Positions 20,694 to 29,707 of a stretch of 64,000 bases of DNA are shown one piece after another. How positions within the stretch are numbered: the stretch's first letter is position 1; each line of letters begins with the position of its first letter. The DNA is from Spongiibacter thalassae (GTDB taxonomy: Bacteria > Pseudomonadota > Gammaproteobacteria > Pseudomonadales > Spongiibacteraceae). The notes under the pieces were generated by a model. That model was not told where the DNA came from and made no database searches. It saw only the letters and a list, made by a program, of their open reading frames with translations. Where the stretch lies: positions 1 through 64,000 of the forward strand of contig NZ_JAAWWK010000004.1 in the NCBI RefSeq assembly GCF_012272835.1, read 5' to 3'. The position numbers and the translations under genes were made by a program.

Positions 20694-20807
20694 GCAAAAG
20701 AAGAATAAAACCACACAATAAAAATAATAGAGATCGGACCAATAACAATAACAGACGAAGCAAAGAGACCTGGGTGGGGAAGACATTGTTTTCCCCTTCT
20801 TCGTTTT
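20694..20807 (+). ncRNA. crcZ: Putative CrcZ-like decoy small RNA
   Basis: Predicted transcript of about 114 nt from the sigma-54 promoter to a hairpin terminator. It is rich in the AAnAAnAA (CA) motifs that Hfq with Crc binds: an AAAAGAAGAATAAAA block (20696-20710), ACAATAAAAATAATAG (20715-20730) and AATAACAATAACA (20741-20753), all in unpaired-looking sequence. Position between cbrB and pcnB is exactly that of crcZ in Pseudomonas, where the RNA sequesters Hfq/Crc to relieve catabolite repression. It is much shorter than the Pseudomonas RNA (about 350-400 nt). No plausible coding sequence exists on either strand. Start and end are inferred, not measured. Confidence 0.7.
20776..20807 (+). terminator. 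Terminator of the crcZ-like RNA
   Basis: Stem GGGGAAGAC / GTTTTCCCC (20776-20784 and 20788-20796; nine pairs including one G-U) with loop ATT, followed by the T-rich TTCTTCGTTTT. Confidence 0.75.
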
Positions 20808-20861
20808 AGCCCCCCTGAAATGAGCTAACCCCCCCTTTTGACCCGCGAAGCATTTCCCTTG

Positions 20862-20870
20862 TGCTAGAAT
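20862..20870 (+). promoter_or_regulatory. Extended -10 promoter for pcnB
   Basis: TGCTAGAAT (TG-N-TAGAAT) lies 36 bp before the pcnB ATG and after the crcZ-like terminator. A TTGACC at 20838-20843 is too far (21 bp spacer) to be a normal -35. It overlaps an upstream GTG of the pcnB frame, which argues for the downstream start. Confidence 0.5.
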
Positions 20871-20905
20871 GCCGCATTTGCCAATCTGGGCTGATACTGA
20901 GACCA

Positions 20906-22285
20906 ATGAGCGCCAATACTGTTTCCGGGCTATGGAAAAAGCTGACCGGCAAGCTGAACATGAGCAAGCCAGACATTCATATGCCAACAATTATCCAGCG
21001 CGATGACCACTGCGTTTCACGCAGCCTGATCAGCGATAGCGCGTTGAAGGTGATGCACCGACTCAACCAGGGCGGCTATCAAGCCTATCTGGTGGGTGGC
21101 GGTGTACGCGACATTCTGCTCGGCGGCCAACCCAAAGACTTCGACGTTGCCACCGACGCCACTCCCGAACAGGTGCGCGGCCTGTTTCGCAACAGCCGGA
21201 TTATCGGGCGGCGCTTTCGCATCGTACACGTGCGCTTTGGCCGGGACGTTATCGAGGTCACCACCTTCCGTGGCAGTCACGACGCTCCCGAGACCCAAAC
21301 CAACCCGCGCAGCAAACGCTCCGCGCGCAATGAATCCGGCATGCTGCTGCGCGACAATGTGTTTGGCAGCATGGATGAAGACGCCCTGCGCCGCGACCTC
21401 AGCATTAACGCCCTCTATTATTCCAGCAAAGACTTTGCCATTTACGACTTTGCCGACGGCCTTGAAGACCTCAAGCGCCGCCTGATACGCGTGATCGGCG
21501 ACCCGGAGACCCGCTACCGCGAGGACCCGGTGAGAATGCTGCGCGTGGTGCGTTTTGCCGCGAAGCTCGACTTCGACATCGAGCCCGCCACCGAGGCGCC
21601 GCTGAAAAACCTCAGCCCCCTGCTCAGCGATATCGCGGCAGCACGCATGTTCGACGAAGTGCTCAAGCTATTGATGAATGGGCGCGCCCTGCAAACCTAC
21701 GCACTGATGCAACGCTACGGCCTGTTTGCCCCCCTTTTCCCCGCCACCCAGAAATTGCTAGATCGCGGCGTACCCCACGCCTATGAGCTGATACAGCAGG
21801 GCCTGGCCAATACTGATGCCCGCATCTCTGAGGACAAGCCAGTCACTCCTGCGTTTTTATATGCGGTTCTGCTGTGGCCAGTGGTGAAAGAGATACACGC
21901 CGAACTGGTTGCCGAAGGTGTGCCGGAAATACCCGCACTCCACCAGGCCTCGGAGCGGGTACTGCACAAGCAGCAGCAAACTGTGGCCATCCCCAAGCGT
22001 TTTTCACTGCCCATGCGCGACATCTGGGAATTACAGCTGCGCTTTGCACGACAGTCGGGTAAACGCGCCACCCAAGTGGTGGAAAACCGCTATTTCCGCG
22101 CCGGCTACGACTTTCTATTGTTACGCGAGCAAGCAGGCGAGATCGACAACAGCCTCAGTCAGTGGTGGCAAGCCTATTACGAAGCTCAGCCCGAAACCCG
22201 CGAGGGGATGGGCCGACCCCGCGAAGACAACGATCGACCACGGCGCCCCCGCCGCCGTCGGCGCGGACCACGGAAAGACACATGA
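20906..22285 (+). CDS. pcnB: Poly(A) polymerase I
   Basis: Adds 3' poly(A) tails to RNA and so promotes decay. The 459-residue protein has the nucleotidyltransferase signature GGVRDILLGGQPKDFDVATDATPEQV with the catalytic aspartates, GRRFRIVHVRFG, and RRDLSINALYY, and a long basic tail (RPRRPRRRRRGPRKDT) common in PcnB. Start ATG 20906 chosen because the frame upstream overlaps its promoter. Its stop overlaps folK by 4 bases (ATGA). Confidence 0.95.
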   Translation: MSANTVSGLWKKLTGKLNMSKPDIHMPTIIQRDDHCVSRSLISDSALKVMHRLNQGGYQAYLVGGGVRDILLGGQPKDFDVATDATPEQVRGLFRNSRIIGRRFRIVHVRFGRDVIEVTTFRGSHDAPETQTNPRSKRSARNESGMLLRDNVFGSMDEDALRRDLSINALYYSSKDFAIYDFADGLEDLKRRLIRVIGDPETRYREDPVRMLRVVRFAAKLDFDIEPATEAPLKNLSPLLSDIAAARMFDEVLKLLMNGRALQTYALMQRYGLFAPLFPATQKLLDRGVPHAYELIQQGLANTDARISEDKPVTPAFLYAVLLWPVVKEIHAELVAEGVPEIPALHQASERVLHKQQQTVAIPKRFSLPMRDIWELQLRFARQSGKRATQVVENRYFRAGYDFLLLREQAGEIDNSLSQWWQAYYEAQPETREGMGRPREDNDRPRRPRRRRRGPRKDT

Positions 22286-22785
22286 TTCGAAGCTATATCG
22301 CGCTTGGCAGCAACCAGGGGTCGCCACTGGCACAGATTTATGGCGCCCTTAATGCATTGAAACGACTCCCTGGCAGTCGCCTCGTTGGCCAATCTCGCCT
22401 GTACGGCACCCGTGCTGTCGGACCGGGCCAACAAGAGGATTACATCAATGCCGTCGTTGCCATCGACACCGCACTGAGCGCCGACGAGTTGCTCACAGCC
22501 CTGCAGCGCATTGAAAGCCACCACGGCCGTCAGCGCGATATTCGCTGGGGACCCCGCACCCTGGATCTGGATATTCTGCTGTACGGCGACCATCGCATCG
22601 ACAGCCCACGCCTGAGCATTCCCCACCCACGACTCGGGGAGCGCCGCTTCGTATTGCAGCCGCTGGCTGACCTCGACGCCGAGCTCGCCCGCCAACACAG
22701 CAAGCTCGACAGCGCCGATATCGACGCCCTCGACGATGATATTTGGCTCCTCGACCCGGACCAGCTCGCCAGCCATGCCGAATGA
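22282..22785 (+). CDS. folK: 6-hydroxymethyl-7,8-dihydropterin pyrophosphokinase
   Basis: Folate synthesis enzyme that transfers pyrophosphate from ATP to the pterin. The 167-residue protein shows YIALGSNQGSPLAQI, ALQRIESHHGRQRDIRWGPRTLDLDILLYG, the diagnostic FolK signature with the metal-binding DxD, and IPHPRLGERRFVLQPL. It overlaps pcnB by 4 bp and the next kinase gene by 11 bp, so the three are coupled. Confidence 0.97.
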   Translation: MIRSYIALGSNQGSPLAQIYGALNALKRLPGSRLVGQSRLYGTRAVGPGQQEDYINAVVAIDTALSADELLTALQRIESHHGRQRDIRWGPRTLDLDILLYGDHRIDSPRLSIPHPRLGERRFVLQPLADLDAELARQHSKLDSADIDALDDDIWLLDPDQLASHAE

Positions 22786-23440
22786 ACGCCTGTTTACCCG
22801 CGACACCCCTCCACGCCATATCGCTATAGAGGGCCCGATCGGCGTGGGCAAGAGCACCCTCGCCAAACGGCTCGCCGAATCGCTCAATTACACCCCGGTG
22901 TTCGAGCAGGCCGAGGAAAATCCGTTTCTGGAACAGTTTTACAGCAAGCAGGCCAACAGCGCCCTCGCCACCCAATTGTTCTTTCTGTTTCAGCGGGTGC
23001 AGCAACTCGACAGCCTGGGTGACGGCGACCTGTTCAGCGGCGGCTATGTGGCCGACTACCTGTTCGCCAAAGATCCGCTCTTTGCCTCCATTACATTGGA
23101 CAGCAATGAGCTGGCCCTCTACCGAAAGGTCTACGAACAACTGGCCCCCAACCCGCCCCCGGTGGATCTGGTGATCTATCTACAGGCACCGGTGAAAGTG
23201 CTGAGAGAGCGCGTGATTCAACGGGGAGTGCGCTTTGAGCGTCATATCAGCGGCGACTACCTTGAAGCGCTGAATGAAGCCTACAGCGAGTTCTTTTTGC
23301 GCTATGACTCCAGTCCCCTGGTGATCGTTAACGCGGCGGAAATTGACTTTGCCCACAATGAGCAACACTATCAGCAACTTCTCGAGTATTTACTGGATAT
23401 TCGCGGCGGCCGCCATTATTTTAACCCCACATTTTTTTGA
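22775..23440 (+). CDS. Deoxynucleoside kinase family protein
   Basis: 221-residue kinase with an N-terminal P-loop (IAIEGPIGVGKSTLAKRLAE, residues about 16-35), the VADYLFAKD segment, where most relatives have a DR-containing motif, and an arginine-rich lid RERVIQRGVRFER. It belongs to the dNK/dGK-like family that sits between folK and panB in many gammaproteobacteria; its natural substrate there is not settled. ATG 22775 lies 11 bases before the folK stop. panB follows after 18 bp. Confidence 0.88.
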   Translation: MPNERLFTRDTPPRHIAIEGPIGVGKSTLAKRLAESLNYTPVFEQAEENPFLEQFYSKQANSALATQLFFLFQRVQQLDSLGDGDLFSGGYVADYLFAKDPLFASITLDSNELALYRKVYEQLAPNPPPVDLVIYLQAPVKVLRERVIQRGVRFERHISGDYLEALNEAYSEFFLRYDSSPLVIVNAAEIDFAHNEQHYQQLLEYLLDIRGGRHYFNPTFF

Positions 23441-23458
23441 GTCTCAGCGAGGCAAAGC

Positions 23459-24250
23459 ATGAGCAATGTCAGCATTACCACCCTGATGCAGAAAAAACAG
23501 GCTGGTGAAAAATTCGCCGTGGTCACCTGCTACGACGCGAGTTTCGCCCAACTGGTAGAAAAGGCCGGCATCGAAGCCATCCTGGTTGGCGACTCCCTTG
23601 GCATGGTGTTGCAGGGTCACGACTCCACCCTGCCCGTAACCGTGGCTGATATGGCCTACCACACCGCCGCGGTGGCCCGCGGCTGCAAAGCCCCCCTGGT
23701 AATTGCCGATATGCCCTTTGGCAGCTACCACAGCCTTGAACCTTGCCTGAACGGAGCCACCGAGCTAATGCGCGCCGGTGCACAGATGGTCAAACTCGAA
23801 GGAGGCACCTGGCTGTGCGACAGTATTCAGCAACTGGTGCGCGCCGGTATCCCCGTGTGCGGCCACCTCGGCCTAACCCCCCAGTCGGTCAATGTCCTCG
23901 GTGGCTACCGCGTACAGGGTCGTGAAGAGAGCCAGGCGGCGGTCATCATGAAAGACGCCAAGGCCCTTCAGGCCGCCGGTGCTTCTATGTTGGTGCTGGA
24001 ATGTGTCCCGACAGCCCTGGCAGCGGACATCAGCGCCGAACTGGAAATACCGGTGATCGGCATCGGCGCCGGGCCGGCCACTGACGCCCAGGTGTTGGTG
24101 CTCCATGACCTGCTTGGAGTTACCCAGAAAACCGCGCGCTTTGTACGGAATTTCGCTGCAGACGGCGTCAGCATTGAAGAAGCGCTTTGCCTGTACCGTC
24201 AATCGGTTATCGACGGAAGCTTCCCCGCAGCCGAGCACTGCTTTGACTAG
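23459..24250 (+). CDS. panB: 3-methyl-2-oxobutanoate hydroxymethyltransferase
   Basis: Transfers a hydroxymethyl group from methylene-THF to alpha-ketoisovalerate, the first committed step of pantothenate synthesis. The 263-residue TIM-barrel protein has VTCYDASFAQL, the metal site VGDSLGMVLQGHDSTLPVT, ADMPFGSY and GHLGLTPQSV, then IGIGAGPATDAQVLV. Length is normal. Panthothenate genes panC and panD follow, but after an unusual 268-bp gap. Confidence 0.97.
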   Translation: MSNVSITTLMQKKQAGEKFAVVTCYDASFAQLVEKAGIEAILVGDSLGMVLQGHDSTLPVTVADMAYHTAAVARGCKAPLVIADMPFGSYHSLEPCLNGATELMRAGAQMVKLEGGTWLCDSIQQLVRAGIPVCGHLGLTPQSVNVLGGYRVQGREESQAAVIMKDAKALQAAGASMLVLECVPTALAADISAELEIPVIGIGAGPATDAQVLVLHDLLGVTQKTARFVRNFAADGVSIEEALCLYRQSVIDGSFPAAEHCFD

Positions 24251-24270
24251 AGCAGAAAATCGGAGGAAAC

Positions 24271-24326
24271 TGTTACCCGTAGAAACACTTATTCGCGGGT
24301 AACAAAGTTGTGAATTTTTTGTTACC
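24271..24326. repeat. Three alternately inverted GGTAACA copies before panC
   Basis: TGTTACCCG at 24271-24279 pairs perfectly with CGGGTAACA at 24296-24304 (9 bp). GGTAACAAA at 24298-24306 in turn is the perfect inverse of TTTGTTACC at 24318-24326. The middle arm can therefore pair with either outer arm, giving two mutually exclusive hairpins in RNA, or a triple operator in DNA. The hexamer is the same as the candidate CbrB half-site near 20.55 kb. Function unknown. Confidence 0.7.
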
Positions 24327-24332
24327 AAGGCA

Positions 24333-24361
24333 TTGAACGGCCATTATGATTGGGGCATACT
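24333..24361 (+). promoter_or_regulatory. Possible sigma-70 promoter of panC
   Basis: TTGAAC (24333-24338), 17-bp spacer, CATACT (24356-24361); each box matches consensus at four of six. It begins 6 bp after the GGTAACA repeats, a position where a bound protein could affect it. About 157 nt of leader would precede panC, in which I see nothing else. Confidence 0.45.
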
Positions 24362-24518
24362 TGCCCGCCACTGAAGAAACTGCTCAGAATATGACCAATT
24401 TTGTCACTCATTTTGAGCATCGGTGGACAGGTCGCCAGCCCGCAGATGGAGCGGACTGACTTCACAGCAAACTGCCTTCGTTATTCCAACGAAGATCGAG
24501 ATTGGGAAGTTGGGTGGT

Positions 24519-25403
24519 ATGAAAACATACAGCACAGCCACAGCACTCCGGGCCGCGATTTCCGCAGCACGCCGCGCAGGAAAAACTGTTGCCTTCGTCC
24601 CGACGATGGGAAATCTCCACGAAGGTCATATTGAACTTGTGCGCCGCGCCCGCCGTGAAGCTGACGTCGTTGTCGTCAGTATTTTCATCAACCCGCTGCA
24701 ATTCTCTGCCAGCGAGGATTTGAGCACCTACCCCCGCACGCTTTCCGCTGACAAGGAAAAGCTGTTTGCCGAGGGTGTTCAGTTTTTATTCCAGCCGCCG
24801 GTTGAGGAAATCTATCCCGAAGGGATGGACAGCCACAGCAAGGTTTCAGTTCCGGCGATTTCGGAAAAACATTGCGGAGCCAGCCGACCCGGCCACTTCA
24901 CCGGCGTCGCCACCATCGTCAATAAACTGTTCAACATCGTCCAGCCCGATGTTGCCGTGTTTGGCGAGAAAGATTTCCAGCAACTCAGCGTCATCCGCAA
25001 GATGGCCCGAGACCTGTGCATGCCGATCAATATTATTGGTGTTGCCACCGCCCGTGCCGAAGATGGCCTGGCCCTCAGCTCGCGCAATGGCTACCTAAGC
25101 GAGGAGCAACGGCAAATTGCACCGGTATTGCACCGCATTCTGCAAGAGACTCGCGAGGCCATCGCCTGCGACTATGACAGTTACAGCGTGCTTGAAGCAC
25201 ACGCCGAACAGGTATTGCGGGACGCCGGCTTTGAGCCCGACTACTTCAATATCTGCGACGCCCGCAGTCTTGGCGAAGTTAGCCCGGACACCGAGGAAGT
25301 CGTGATTCTGGCCGCCGCCAAACTTGGCAGCACCAGACTCATCGACAATGTCACCCTGACCATGAATCCCAGCGCAGACTGGGGTATGCTGGCGGCTAAT
25401 TAA
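24519..25403 (+). CDS. panC: Pantothenate synthetase
   Basis: ATP-dependent condensation of pantoate and beta-alanine. The 294-residue protein shows the family landmarks PTMGNLHEGHIELVRRAR (HIGH-like), SIFINPLQFSASEDL, RPGHFTGVATIVNKLFNIVQPD, FGEKDFQQL and the KMSKS-like LALSSRNGYLS. The start is ATG 24519, at MKTYSTATALR, where homologues begin; the frame stays open 96 bp upstream without similarity. panD lies 36 bp downstream. Confidence 0.96.
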   Translation: MKTYSTATALRAAISAARRAGKTVAFVPTMGNLHEGHIELVRRARREADVVVVSIFINPLQFSASEDLSTYPRTLSADKEKLFAEGVQFLFQPPVEEIYPEGMDSHSKVSVPAISEKHCGASRPGHFTGVATIVNKLFNIVQPDVAVFGEKDFQQLSVIRKMARDLCMPINIIGVATARAEDGLALSSRNGYLSEEQRQIAPVLHRILQETREAIACDYDSYSVLEAHAEQVLRDAGFEPDYFNICDARSLGEVSPDTEEVVILAAAKLGSTRLIDNVTLTMNPSADWGMLAAN

Positions 25404-25439
25404 GCCCGCTACTGAGACCGAAGAGAAAGGAACAGCGTT

Positions 25440-25820
25440 ATGCAGTCCGTTATGCTGAAAGCCAAACTCCATAAAGCTCGTGTAACCCACGCCGTATTGG
25501 ATTATGAAGGCTCCTGCGCCATAGATGGAAAACTGCTCGACATGTCGGGTATCCGTGAGTTCGAGCAGATCCAGATCTACAACGTCACCAATGGCGAGCG
25601 GTTTACCACCTATGCTATTCGCGGCGAAGACAACAGCGGGATTATTTCGATCAATGGCGCAGCGGCACACAAGGCCGGCGTCGATGACACGATCATTATC
25701 TGCGCCTATGCCAGTTACACCGAGGCCGAGTTGATCAACTTCAAGCCGCGCTTGATCTACATGAACCCCGACAATACCGTCAGCCACTCCAGCAACGCCA
25801 TTCCCGTTCAAGTCGCCTGA
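25440..25820 (+). CDS. panD: Aspartate 1-decarboxylase
   Basis: Pyruvoyl enzyme that makes beta-alanine for pantothenate. The 126-residue proenzyme has the self-cleavage site Gly24-Ser25 in DYEGSCAID, which generates the pyruvoyl group, plus [14 protein letters not shown] and [18 protein letters not shown] ribosome site before ATG 25440. Last gene of the pan cluster. Confidence 0.97.
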   Translation: MQSVMLKAKLHKARVTHAVLDYEGSCAIDGKLLDMSGIREFEQIQIYNVTNGERFTTYAIRGEDNSGIISINGAAAHKAGVDDTIIICAYASYTEAELINFKPRLIYMNPDNTVSHSSNAIPVQVA

Positions 25821-25827
25821 CGCAAGT

Positions 25828-25848
25828 GCGGCCGGCTTTGCCGGTCGC
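25828..25848 (+). terminator. Hairpin after panD
   Basis: GCGGCCGGC-TTT-GCCGGTCGC, a nine-pair stem with one mismatch or wobble, 8 bp after the panD stop. No T tract follows, so it may stabilise the 3' end rather than terminate. Confidence 0.35.
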
Positions 25849-25981
25849 GCCTCCTCCCTCCCGATACAGAACCAACCCCCTGCCGATACGGTCTTTATCC
25901 CAAAGGTCGTCAGCGTTATGCTGAGCGTCACCCATTGGCAGTGCGCCTCAACAAAATTCATAAATCGCGACAGGATGCTCT

Positions 25982-27919
25982 ATGACAAGCTTCACGCCCC
26001 ACCCCGTGCCCAGCGAATTTGCCCGCCACGCGCATGTCGACAAGGCGCGTTATGACGACATGTACCAGCGCTCTCTTAACGACCCTGACAATTTCTGGGC
26101 AGAGCAGGCGAAGACCTTTCTGAGCTGGGACACCCCCTGGCACACCGTATGTGACTACGATTTTCCCAAAGGCGAAGCGCGCTGGTTCGACGGCGCAAAG
26201 CTCAATGTCAGCTACAACTGCATTGACCGCCACCTCGCGACCCGCGCCGATCAAGTCGCCATAATCTGGGAGGGCGACGACCCCGCCCACAGCCACAACA
26301 TTACCTACCGTCAGCTCCACGAGGCCGTATGCCGCCTGGCCAATGTGCTGAAAACCCAGGGCGTCGGTGCCGGAGACCGGGTATGTATCTACATGCCCAT
26401 GATCCCTGAAGCCGCCTATGCCATGCTCGCCTGTGCCCGCATTGGCGCCATACACTCTGTCGTATTTGGCGGCTTCTCTCCCGAGGCCTTGAAGGACCGT
26501 ATTCAGAACGCTGAATGCAAGTTACTGATTACTGCGGACGAAGGCATACGCGGCGGTAAAAAAGTGCCGCTGAAGGCTAACGCCGATGTCGCGCTGGCCG
26601 AATGCCCCAGCGTGGAAAAGTGCCTGGTCGTATCCCGCACCGGCGCCGACATTGAATGGCAACAGGGCCGCGACCTCCGCTACGACGTGGAAATGGCTGC
26701 GGCAAGCAACGACTGCCCAGCGGAGGCCTTCGACAGCGAACACCCGCTGTTCATCCTCTACACCTCCGGCTCCACCGGCAAGCCCAAGGGTGTGTTGCAT
26801 ACCAGCGGCGGTTATTTGCTGCACTCGGCAATGAGCCACAAATACGTTTTCGACTACAAGGACGGCGAAGTCTTCTGGTGTACCGCCGACGTTGGCTGGA
26901 TCACCGGCCATAGCTACATTGTGTACGGCCCGCTGGCAAACGGCGGGACCACCCTGCTGTTTGAAGGTGTGCCAACCTACCCTGACGCCTCCCGTTGCTG
27001 GCAGGTGGTGGACAAACACGACGTGAGCATTTTTTACACCGCCCCCACCGCCCTGCGCGCCTTGATGGGCGCCGGCGATGACTACGTGCAGCGCTGCTCT
27101 CGCAGCAGCTTGCGCCTGCTCGGCACCGTAGGCGAGCCCATCAACCCCGAGGCCTGGGAGTGGTATCACCGCGTCGTGGGCGATGGACGCTGCCCCATTG
27201 TCGACACCTGGTGGCAAACTGAAACCGGTGCCCATATGCTCACCCCCCTGCCCGGCGCAACAGCAATGAAACCCGGCGCAGCCACCAAGCCCTTCTTCGG
27301 CGTGGAGCCGGTGCTGCTCGACAATGAAGGCAACGAACTGGAGGGTGCCGCCGAGGGTCTACTGGCCATCAAGCGCTCCTGGCCCGGCCAGATTCGCAGC
27401 GTCTACGGCGATCACCAACGAATGATCGACACTTATTTCAGCACTTACCCCGGCTACTACTTTACCGGTGACGGCGCCCGTCGCGACGCCGACGGCGACT
27501 ACTGGATCACTGGCCGGGTCGATGATGTACTCAATGTGTCCGGCCACCGCATGGGCACCGCAGAGGTCGAAAGTGCGTTAGTGCTTCACGACAAGGTCGC
27601 CGAAGCGGCTGTGGTCGGCTTTCCCCACGACATCAAGGGCCAGGGAATTTACGCCTACGTGACCTTGATGAATGGCGTTGACGGCGACGACGCGCTCATC
27701 GCCGAGTTGATTGCCCTGTGTACCAGAGAGATTGGCCCCATTGCCAAACCCGACCAGATCCAGTGGGCGCCGGGACTGCCGAAAACCCGCTCAGGTAAAA
27801 TTATGCGCCGGATTCTACGCAAGATCGCCGCGAACGAACTGGATACCCTGGGGGACACCTCTACTCTGGCCGACCCTTCGGTGGTGGAAGACCTGATCGC
27901 CCAGCGCAAAAATACCTGA
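25982..27919 (+). CDS. acsA: Acetyl-CoA synthetase
   Basis: Activates acetate to acetyl-CoA through acetyl-AMP. The 645-residue protein has the AMP-binding P-loop [15 protein letters not shown] (about residue 262), [50 protein letters not shown] and the C-terminal [13 protein letters not shown] with the lysine that is acetylated in regulation. Length is typical. An A-rich patch CAACAAAATTCATAAA sits about 20-35 nt before the start and resembles a Crc/Hfq site imperfectly. The neighbour order panD then acs-type gene is near that in Pseudomonas. Confidence 0.97.
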   Translation: MTSFTPHPVPSEFARHAHVDKARYDDMYQRSLNDPDNFWAEQAKTFLSWDTPWHTVCDYDFPKGEARWFDGAKLNVSYNCIDRHLATRADQVAIIWEGDDPAHSHNITYRQLHEAVCRLANVLKTQGVGAGDRVCIYMPMIPEAAYAMLACARIGAIHSVVFGGFSPEALKDRIQNAECKLLITADEGIRGGKKVPLKANADVALAECPSVEKCLVVSRTGADIEWQQGRDLRYDVEMAAASNDCPAEAFDSEHPLFILYTSGSTGKPKGVLHTSGGYLLHSAMSHKYVFDYKDGEVFWCTADVGWITGHSYIVYGPLANGGTTLLFEGVPTYPDASRCWQVVDKHDVSIFYTAPTALRALMGAGDDYVQRCSRSSLRLLGTVGEPINPEAWEWYHRVVGDGRCPIVDTWWQTETGAHMLTPLPGATAMKPGAATKPFFGVEPVLLDNEGNELEGAAEGLLAIKRSWPGQIRSVYGDHQRMIDTYFSTYPGYYFTGDGARRDADGDYWITGRVDDVLNVSGHRMGTAEVESALVLHDKVAEAAVVGFPHDIKGQGIYAYVTLMNGVDGDDALIAELIALCTREIGPIAKPDQIQWAPGLPKTRSGKIMRRILRKIAANELDTLGDTSTLADPSVVEDLIAQRKNT

Positions 27920-27931
27920 GAAACAAACCCT

Positions 27932-27953
27932 CCGCCGCACTCAGTGGCGGCGG
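27932..27953. terminator. Hairpin shared by the convergent acsA and phosphorylase genes
   Basis: CCGCCGC / GCGGCGG stem (27932-27938, 27947-27953) lying over the stop codon of the minus-strand gene and 13 bp past the acsA stop. No T tract on either side; a two-way 3' structure is likely but termination is unproven. Confidence 0.35.
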
Positions 27954-29707
27954 GGATAGCGCGCCTGAAACCAGCAATACGCATAGGGGGGCAGATTTAA
28001 AACGCCCTGCTCCCCGACTACCTCGCTACCACTGAGCAGCTCTGTCCAGGTCAACTCCGCGTCGAGGTTCAGCTCCGACAGCGATATCCGCTGTGGCTCG
28101 CCGCTGATGTTGTATACCGCGACAATCGTCTGCGGATCGCGCAAATCCTTGCTGCGACTTTCGCGGCGAATACCGAACACCTGCTCGCCAAGGTGCAGAG
28201 GGTATTGGGCGGCATTGGGATGGAAAGCAGGTTGTTGGCCTCGAAGCGCAATCAGTGCCTTCAGCTCATCCAGAATGCGTCGGTGATGGTTGTCCTGCGA
28301 CAAAGTATCGCGCAAGGTATCAAGCTGCCACTGATGGCGATTGATAGCGCGATTGTGGCCGGTATGTTCCAACCGCTTTTCATCGTTTTCAGTGCTGAGC
28401 AGGCTGTGAATATAAAAGGCAGGCAAGCCCTGCACTGCCAGCATCAGCGCATGGGCGCAGACAAAGCGCGCCTCCTGAAAACCGTCCTCTCCCCGCTTAT
28501 TACTGCGGCGCATGGCGTCGAATAGACTGATATTGATTTCGTAGGGGCGGTTTTCGCCATTGCCCAAGGCCCGCCACGACACCCGCCCGCCGCTCTGCTG
28601 CATCAATGCCACCAGCTCGTCAATTTCGCCGTCGCTCAGCAAGCCCTCCGCCGGGCGCAAACCAATACCGTCGTGGGAGGCGATAAAATTAAAGTAAGTA
28701 GTGCCGTCCTGCGCCGCCGGCATACCCATCATCCAGTTTTTCAGAGCGTGGCAGTTCTCCGTGACCATTGTGTTGAGCAACAACGGCGGCAGCGAAAAGT
28801 TGTAGACCATATGGGCCTCATTGGCATTGCCGAAGTACGCCAGGTTTTCGCGCAGGGGAATATTGGTCTCGGTGATTATGATGGCGTCGGGTACCGCGTG
28901 TTCAATCACGCTGCGCAACAGGCGCACCACCTCGTGGGTCTGCTCCAGGTTAAGACAACTGGTGCCCACGTCTTTCCACAGAAATGCCACCGCATCCAGG
29001 CGGAAGATTTTGACCCCGTGGTCGAGGTAGTGGCGCACAATACGAATAAACTCCAGTAACACCTCCGGATTGCGAAAATTCAGATCGACCTGATCGTGAC
29101 TGAAGGTACACCAGACATGTTTTTTCCCCTCCAGCGTTTGCACTTCCGCCAACAGCGGACTGGTGCGAGGCCTGACCACCGCCGACAGATCTGTGTCGGG
29201 GCTTTCCTCAACAAAGTAGTTCAGCCCTGGGTGTTTTCGCTGTTTGAAATTTTCGAACCACTGACTGCGCGCCGAGCAGTGATTAATCACCAGGTCCGCC
29301 ATCAAATCAAAGTCACGCGAAATAGCGGTGATGTCCTGCCACTCACCCAGTGACGGATTGACCTCGACATAGTTGATAACCGAAAAGCCGTCGTCGGAAC
29401 TCCACGGATAGAACGGCAGTATATGCACACCGCTGACCAGCCCCTTCAGCTCCTCACGCAAAAAGGTATGCAGGGTATGCAGCGGCCATTCGCCCTCTTT
29501 GATCAATGAGTCGCCGTAGGTAATGACCAGACAGTCGCTCTCGTCCCACAGATTTTTATGGGCCTCGGGAAGAAAGCAGCGCTGCTCCAGTCGCATAATC
29601 TGCTCGATAGCATCCACCAATGCAGCGTTGTCCTGAGCGGGATATATCACCGCCAGATGACCCGCCAGGCGTTGCTGTAAATGCTCCCGCGCGGCGACAT
29701 CACTCAT
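27941..29707 (-). CDS. GH13_18 phosphorylase, probable glucosylglycerate phosphorylase
   Basis: 588-residue member of the sucrose-phosphorylase-like GH13 subfamily 18. Catalytic motifs are present: nucleophile in GVKIFRLDAVAFLW, acid/base glutamate in IIITETNIPL, and the transition-state aspartate in ASHDGIGLRP. The longer N-terminus and FRLDAVAFLWKD context resemble YcjM-type enzymes, which reversibly cleave 2-O-glucosyl-D-glycerate with phosphate to glucose-1-phosphate and glycerate. Context agrees: the ATG overlaps the gpgS stop by 4 bases, and phosphatase and glycerate kinase genes precede. The alternative is sucrose phosphorylase, less likely here because no sucrose genes are near. Confidence 0.82.
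   Translation of the reverse strand: MSDVAAREHLQQRLAGHLAVIYPAQDNAALVDAIEQIMRLEQRCFLPEAHKNLWDESDCLVITYGDSLIKEGEWPLHTLHTFLREELKGLVSGVHILPFYPWSSDDGFSVINYVEVNPSLGEWQDITAISRDFDLMADLVINHCSARSQWFENFKQRKHPGLNYFVEESPDTDLSAVVRPRTSPLLAEVQTLEGKKHVWCTFSHDQVDLNFRNPEVLLEFIRIVRHYLDHGVKIFRLDAVAFLWKDVGTSCLNLEQTHEVVRLLRSVIEHAVPDAIIITETNIPLRENLAYFGNANEAHMVYNFSLPPLLLNTMVTENCHALKNWMMGMPAAQDGTTYFNFIASHDGIGLRPAEGLLSDGEIDELVALMQQSGGRVSWRALGNGENRPYEINISLFDAMRRSNKRGEDGFQEARFVCAHALMLAVQGLPAFYIHSLLSTENDEKRLEHTGHNRAINRHQWQLDTLRDTLSQDNHHRRILDELKALIALRGQQPAFHPNAAQYPLHLGEQVFGIRRESRSKDLRDPQTIVAVYNISGEPQRISLSELNLDAELTWTELLSGSEVVGEQGVLNLPPYAYCWFQARYPRRH

Noticed and set aside
20536-20763. 75-codon hydrophobic minus-strand frame in the cbrB-pcnB gap (Leu/Val/Phe rich)
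   Set aside because: It is the reverse complement of the A-rich motifs of the putative small RNA; TTT/TTG/TTA codons arise from A runs. No ribosome site and no family.
24350-24364. Possible sigma-54 promoter TTGGGGC...TTGC before panC
   Set aside because: GG-to-GC distance is 11, not 12, and -24 lacks the CAC part; a sigma-70 reading fits better.
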